From: an uncultured Bacteroidales bacterium
Lineage (GTDB): Bacteria; Bacteroidota; Bacteroidia; Bacteroidales; Paludibacteraceae
DNA length: 64,000 nt
Direction: 5' to 3'
Assembly (NCBI GenBank): GCA_902799555.1
Contig: CADCBB010000009.1
Span: 1 to 64,000, forward strand
Below, piece after piece: positions 62,047-64,000 of the stretch. Each line of letters starts with the position of its first letter. Position 1 is the stretch's first letter. The notes beneath the pieces were generated by a model. The model was not told the DNA's origin and searched no databases. It saw only the letters and a program-made list of their open reading frames with translations. Made by a program: the position numbers and the translations under genes.

Positions 62047-63402
62047 CTATTTACCATTTTTATCTGCCTCGATGAGGGCGAGGAGTTGAGAGACGGCTTC
62101 TTCCTGCGGAATGTTTTTGAGGACGCACTCTTTGCCTTTATAGAGACTGATCCGGTCGCGACCTGCGCCTACATAGCCGTAATCGGCATCTGCCATCTCG
62201 CCCGGACCGTTGACGATACATCCCATGACGGCGATTTTTAGACCCGTGAGGTGCGCCGTAGCTTTTTTGACCTCGGCTACGGTTTTCTGAAGGTCGAACA
62301 TCGTTCGTCCGCAGCCCGGACAGGAGATATACTCCGTTTTATAAATACGCACGCGCGCGGCCTGGAGGATATCCTTGCTCAGGAAATTGAGTTTGGTTTC
62401 CGAGAAATTGGGATTGACGAGCGTCAGTTCCGTGGCTTTATAATCCCAAAGGAGTCGTCCGCACTCGGCTGCAGCCTGCAAGCAGAATAGGTTCCAGTCC
62501 TCTTCCAAGGACGAATAGCGGATCTCGGCATTGCCGCCGATATTATCCAGCACTTCGGCTACCACCGAACCATCATAACGGATCGAGCCTTCGTCAGCGA
62601 AATAGTTCACCAATTCTTGCGCAACAGGTATCTCGTTCTCCGGCGCTTCGCTGAGGCTGACGCGAATGGTATCGCCTATGCCGTCAGCTAACAGCGCGCC
62701 TATACCTACAGCCGATTTGATACGCCCGTCTTCACCTTCGCCGGCTTCGGTTACACCCAAGTGCAACGGGAACGCCATGTGCTCGTGTTTCATTGTCTTG
62801 ACGAGCAGACGTACGGTCTCGACCATGACGCGCGTGTTGGAAGCTTTGACGGAGATGACGATATCGTGGAAATCATGTTCGACGGCAATGCGCAGAAACT
62901 CCATGACAGACTCTACCATTCCTTCCGGTGTATCGCCGTATTTATCCATCATTCGTTCGCTAAGTGAACCATGATTGACACCAATACGGATAGCCGTCTC
63001 GTGTTCGCGGCAGATGTCAAGTAGGTGCACAAAACGCTCTTCTTGTTTGGAAAAGTCTTTGCTGAAATTGCCCGGGTTGATACGCACGGCTTCCACCACT
63101 TCGGCAGCTGCAAAAGCCACTTCCGAGTTGAAATGTACGTCTGCTACCAAGGGTACAGCGGTCAGCACTTGTGCGTGGATCTCTTTGAGCGATTCCACTT
63201 CGCGCAGACCCTGCGTCGTGAAACGTAACAGTTCTGTACCAGCCTCGATACAACGGCGAGCCTGATCGACAGAAGCGTCAATGTCATTCGTATTCGTGTT
63301 CGCCATTGTCTGCACACGAATAGGGTAGTCTGAACCTAAAAAAATGTTCCCGACTTGCACATTTATGGTCTTTCTTCGCTTATTTTCTAATTTTATTTGC
63401 AT
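62047..63402 (-). CDS. ispG: 4-hydroxy-3-methylbut-2-en-1-yl diphosphate synthase
   Basis: 451 residues. TIM-barrel part: VQTMANTNTNDIDASVDQAR, LVADVHFNSEVAFAAAE, VRINPGNF, IGVNHGSLS. C-terminal iron-sulfur part: ISCPGCGRTMFDLQ and VMGCIVNGPGEMADADYGYV with the three ligand cysteines. Penultimate MEP step; the next enzyme, IspH, is at 44.3 kb. Compared with the roughly 600-residue Bacteroides enzymes, the insert domain between ELVNYFADE and EYISCPGC is only about 100 residues, so this is a shortened form. Own terminator; no standard promoter seen. Confidence 0.96.
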   Translation of the reverse strand: MQIKLENKRRKTINVQVGNIFLGSDYPIRVQTMANTNTNDIDASVDQARRCIEAGTELLRFTTQGLREVESLKEIHAQVLTAVPLVADVHFNSEVAFAAAEVVEAVRINPGNFSKDFSKQEERFVHLLDICREHETAIRIGVNHGSLSERMMDKYGDTPEGMVESVMEFLRIAVEHDFHDIVISVKASNTRVMVETVRLLVKTMKHEHMAFPLHLGVTEAGEGEDGRIKSAVGIGALLADGIGDTIRVSLSEAPENEIPVAQELVNYFADEGSIRYDGSVVAEVLDNIGGNAEIRYSSLEEDWNLFCLQAAAECGRLLWDYKATELTLVNPNFSETKLNFLSKDILQAARVRIYKTEYISCPGCGRTMFDLQKTVAEVKKATAHLTGLKIAVMGCIVNGPGEMADADYGYVGAGRDRISLYKGKECVLKNIPQEEAVSQLLALIEADKNGK

Positions 63403-63481
63403 AAAAATGCATTTTTAAATGTGTAAAATTTCTTTTTTTGTAACCAAAAACGATTTATTTTACATTTTTCTTTAAAAAAAT

Positions 63482-63514
63482 TTGGTCATGTCAAAAAATT
63501 GTAGTACCTTTGCA
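63482..63514 (+). promoter_or_regulatory. Promoter of tRNA-Lys
   Basis: TTTGGTCATGTCA, spacer, TACCTTTG (about 63506-63513); TTTGG -33 type. Confidence 0.75.
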
Positions 63515-63536
63515 CCCGCTTTTGAAAAAAGGTGTT

Positions 63537-63609
63537 GAATCAGTAGCTCAGCAGGTAGAGCACATCCCTTTTAAGGATGGGGTCCTGGGTTCGAGCCCCA
63601 GCTGGTTCA
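63537..63609 (+). tRNA. tRNA-Lys (anticodon TTT)
   Basis: 73 nt. Acceptor GAATCAG/CTGGTTC with one G-T pair and discriminator A; D-arm TAGCTCAGCAGGTAGAGCA; anticodon stem CATCC/GGATG with loop CTTTTAA; T-arm CTGGG-TTCGAGC-CCCAG. CCA is not encoded. Followed by its own terminator. Confidence 0.97.
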
Positions 63610-63613
63610 CAGG

Positions 63614-63638
63614 AAAGAGAGTTTCGGCTCTCTTTTTT
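63614..63638 (+). terminator. Terminator of tRNA-Lys
   Basis: AAAGAGAG-TTTCGG-CTCTCTTT followed by a T-run. Confidence 0.88.
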
Positions 63639-63817
63639 GTTTGTCTTTTCATTCTTTCAATTCGCGCGTTACAATTTTGCTTGCAAAATTACTGCTTTTT
63701 TTTGACATGTGCAAATAATTTGAATAGAATATGAAAATAAAATGCATCCATTCCATTCCCGCGACCACATCGAGACCACATCGTGACCTGTATGAAAGGT
63801 GTGAAGTTAATTTTACT

Positions 63818-63833
63818 TTGGCACGGAGTTTGT
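63818..63833 (+). promoter_or_regulatory. Candidate sigma-54 promoter of the HtrA-like gene
   Basis: TTGGCACGGAGTTTGT fits the -24/-12 consensus TTGGCACG-N4-TTGCA with GG and GT exactly ten apart (T instead of C at -12). The start codon is 35 nt downstream. No TAnnTTTG box is present here. Confidence 0.5.
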
Positions 63834-63867
63834 AATACTCTTTCTGCAAATTTTAATTTACAACACT

Positions 63868-64000
63868 ATGAAACAGATATTTAGATTTTTAGGCGTCGTG
63901 CTGCTCATCGCAGCCGTCAGTGCCGGAACAACACTTACCGTGCTGAAATACGGCACAACCAATTCTCAAATTTCAAATCTCAAATCCCAATTAGTTTCCG
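63868..64000 (+). CDS. Probable HtrA/DegP-family serine protease, N-terminal part (cut by window edge)
   Basis: 44 codons are visible: MKQIFRFLGVVLLIAAVSAG, then TTLTVLKYGTTNSQISNLKS. A basic start, a signal/anchor helix and a T-L-T-x-x-K-Y stretch resemble the opening of Bacteroidales Do-like periplasmic proteases (MKQ...VxxLTTYKL). No catalytic part is in the window, so this is a guess from the N-terminus plus a stress-type promoter. A 7-bp repeat (TCTCAAA, TTTCAAA, TCTCAAA, TCCCAAT; 63964-63991) is already inside the frame, coding for SQISNLKSQL. Confidence 0.45.
   Translation, partial: MKQIFRFLGVVLLIAAVSAGTTLTVLKYGTTNSQISNLKSQLVS

Noticed and set aside
63649..63849. 66-codon reverse ORF and TAATTTTG-like box near 63680
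   Set aside because: The box reads toward the 3' end of tRNA-Lys with no gene there; possibly a leftover promoter, but nothing to annotate.

Overview
The window looks like a chromosome fragment of a Bacteroidales bacterium, probably an uncultured gut member. The reasons are Bacteroidetes promoters (TTTG about 20 nt upstream of TAnnTTTG), a type IX secretion gene porQ in the porQ-cmk-ispH order, a three-gene fumarate reductase, ATP- and PPi-dependent phosphofructokinases side by side, Mpi-type DNA invertases, and very large secreted repeat proteins with a shared C-terminal tail. I cannot name the genus.

Layout. 0-7 kb: the start of rpsF, a DUF4419 lipoprotein flanked by hairpin repeats, a pullulanase lipoprotein, uvrB and rplS. 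7-12.4 kb: two secreted proteins with a 44-residue peptide gene between them. 12.5-19.3 kb: tamB and pnp, convergent. 19.5-23 kb: an accessory patch with two AAA-type ATPases and a DUF4160/DUF2442/small-peptide operon. 23-32.2 kb: a 2,750-residue surface protein head to head with a truncated relative and a tiny hydrophobic peptide gene. 32.2-37.4 kb: a recombination island between 190-bp direct repeats, holding two near-identical Mpi-like serine recombinases, each followed by a toxin-antitoxin pair, plus a YhcG nuclease with hairpin repeats inside its reading frame. 37.4-53 kb: mostly core genes (HhH/beta-barrel protein, flippase-like protein, malQ, pfkA-ispH-cmk-porQ, frdCAB, pfp). 53-54.4 kb: three small unknown genes. 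54.6-60.1 kb: a broken repeat-rich surface protein whose promoter region sits between inverted repeats. 60.2-64 kb: a Ser/Thr kinase, its divergent partner, ispG, tRNA-Lys and the start of an HtrA-like protease.

Working together: pullulanase and malQ debranch and rearrange alpha-glucans, pfkA and pfp feed glycolysis, and fumarate reductase is the likely electron sink giving succinate. ispG and ispH are the last two steps of MEP isoprenoid synthesis. PorQ and TamB serve the outer membrane and secretion. Four large secreted proteins end in the same short tail type.

The most unusual signals are: (1) the inverted-repeat-flanked promoter and terminator upstream of the broken surface protein (59.79-60.11 kb), which may be a phase-variable promoter or an RNA attenuator; (2) the duplicated Mpi-recombinase/toxin-antitoxin cassettes; (3) about twenty islands of degenerate short tandem repeats with 7-11 bp period, at gene edges and also inside reading frames (ispH, porQ, flippase, HhH protein, htrA); (4) the 39-bp hairpin repeats inside the YhcG gene; (5) several tiny genes that automatic callers miss.
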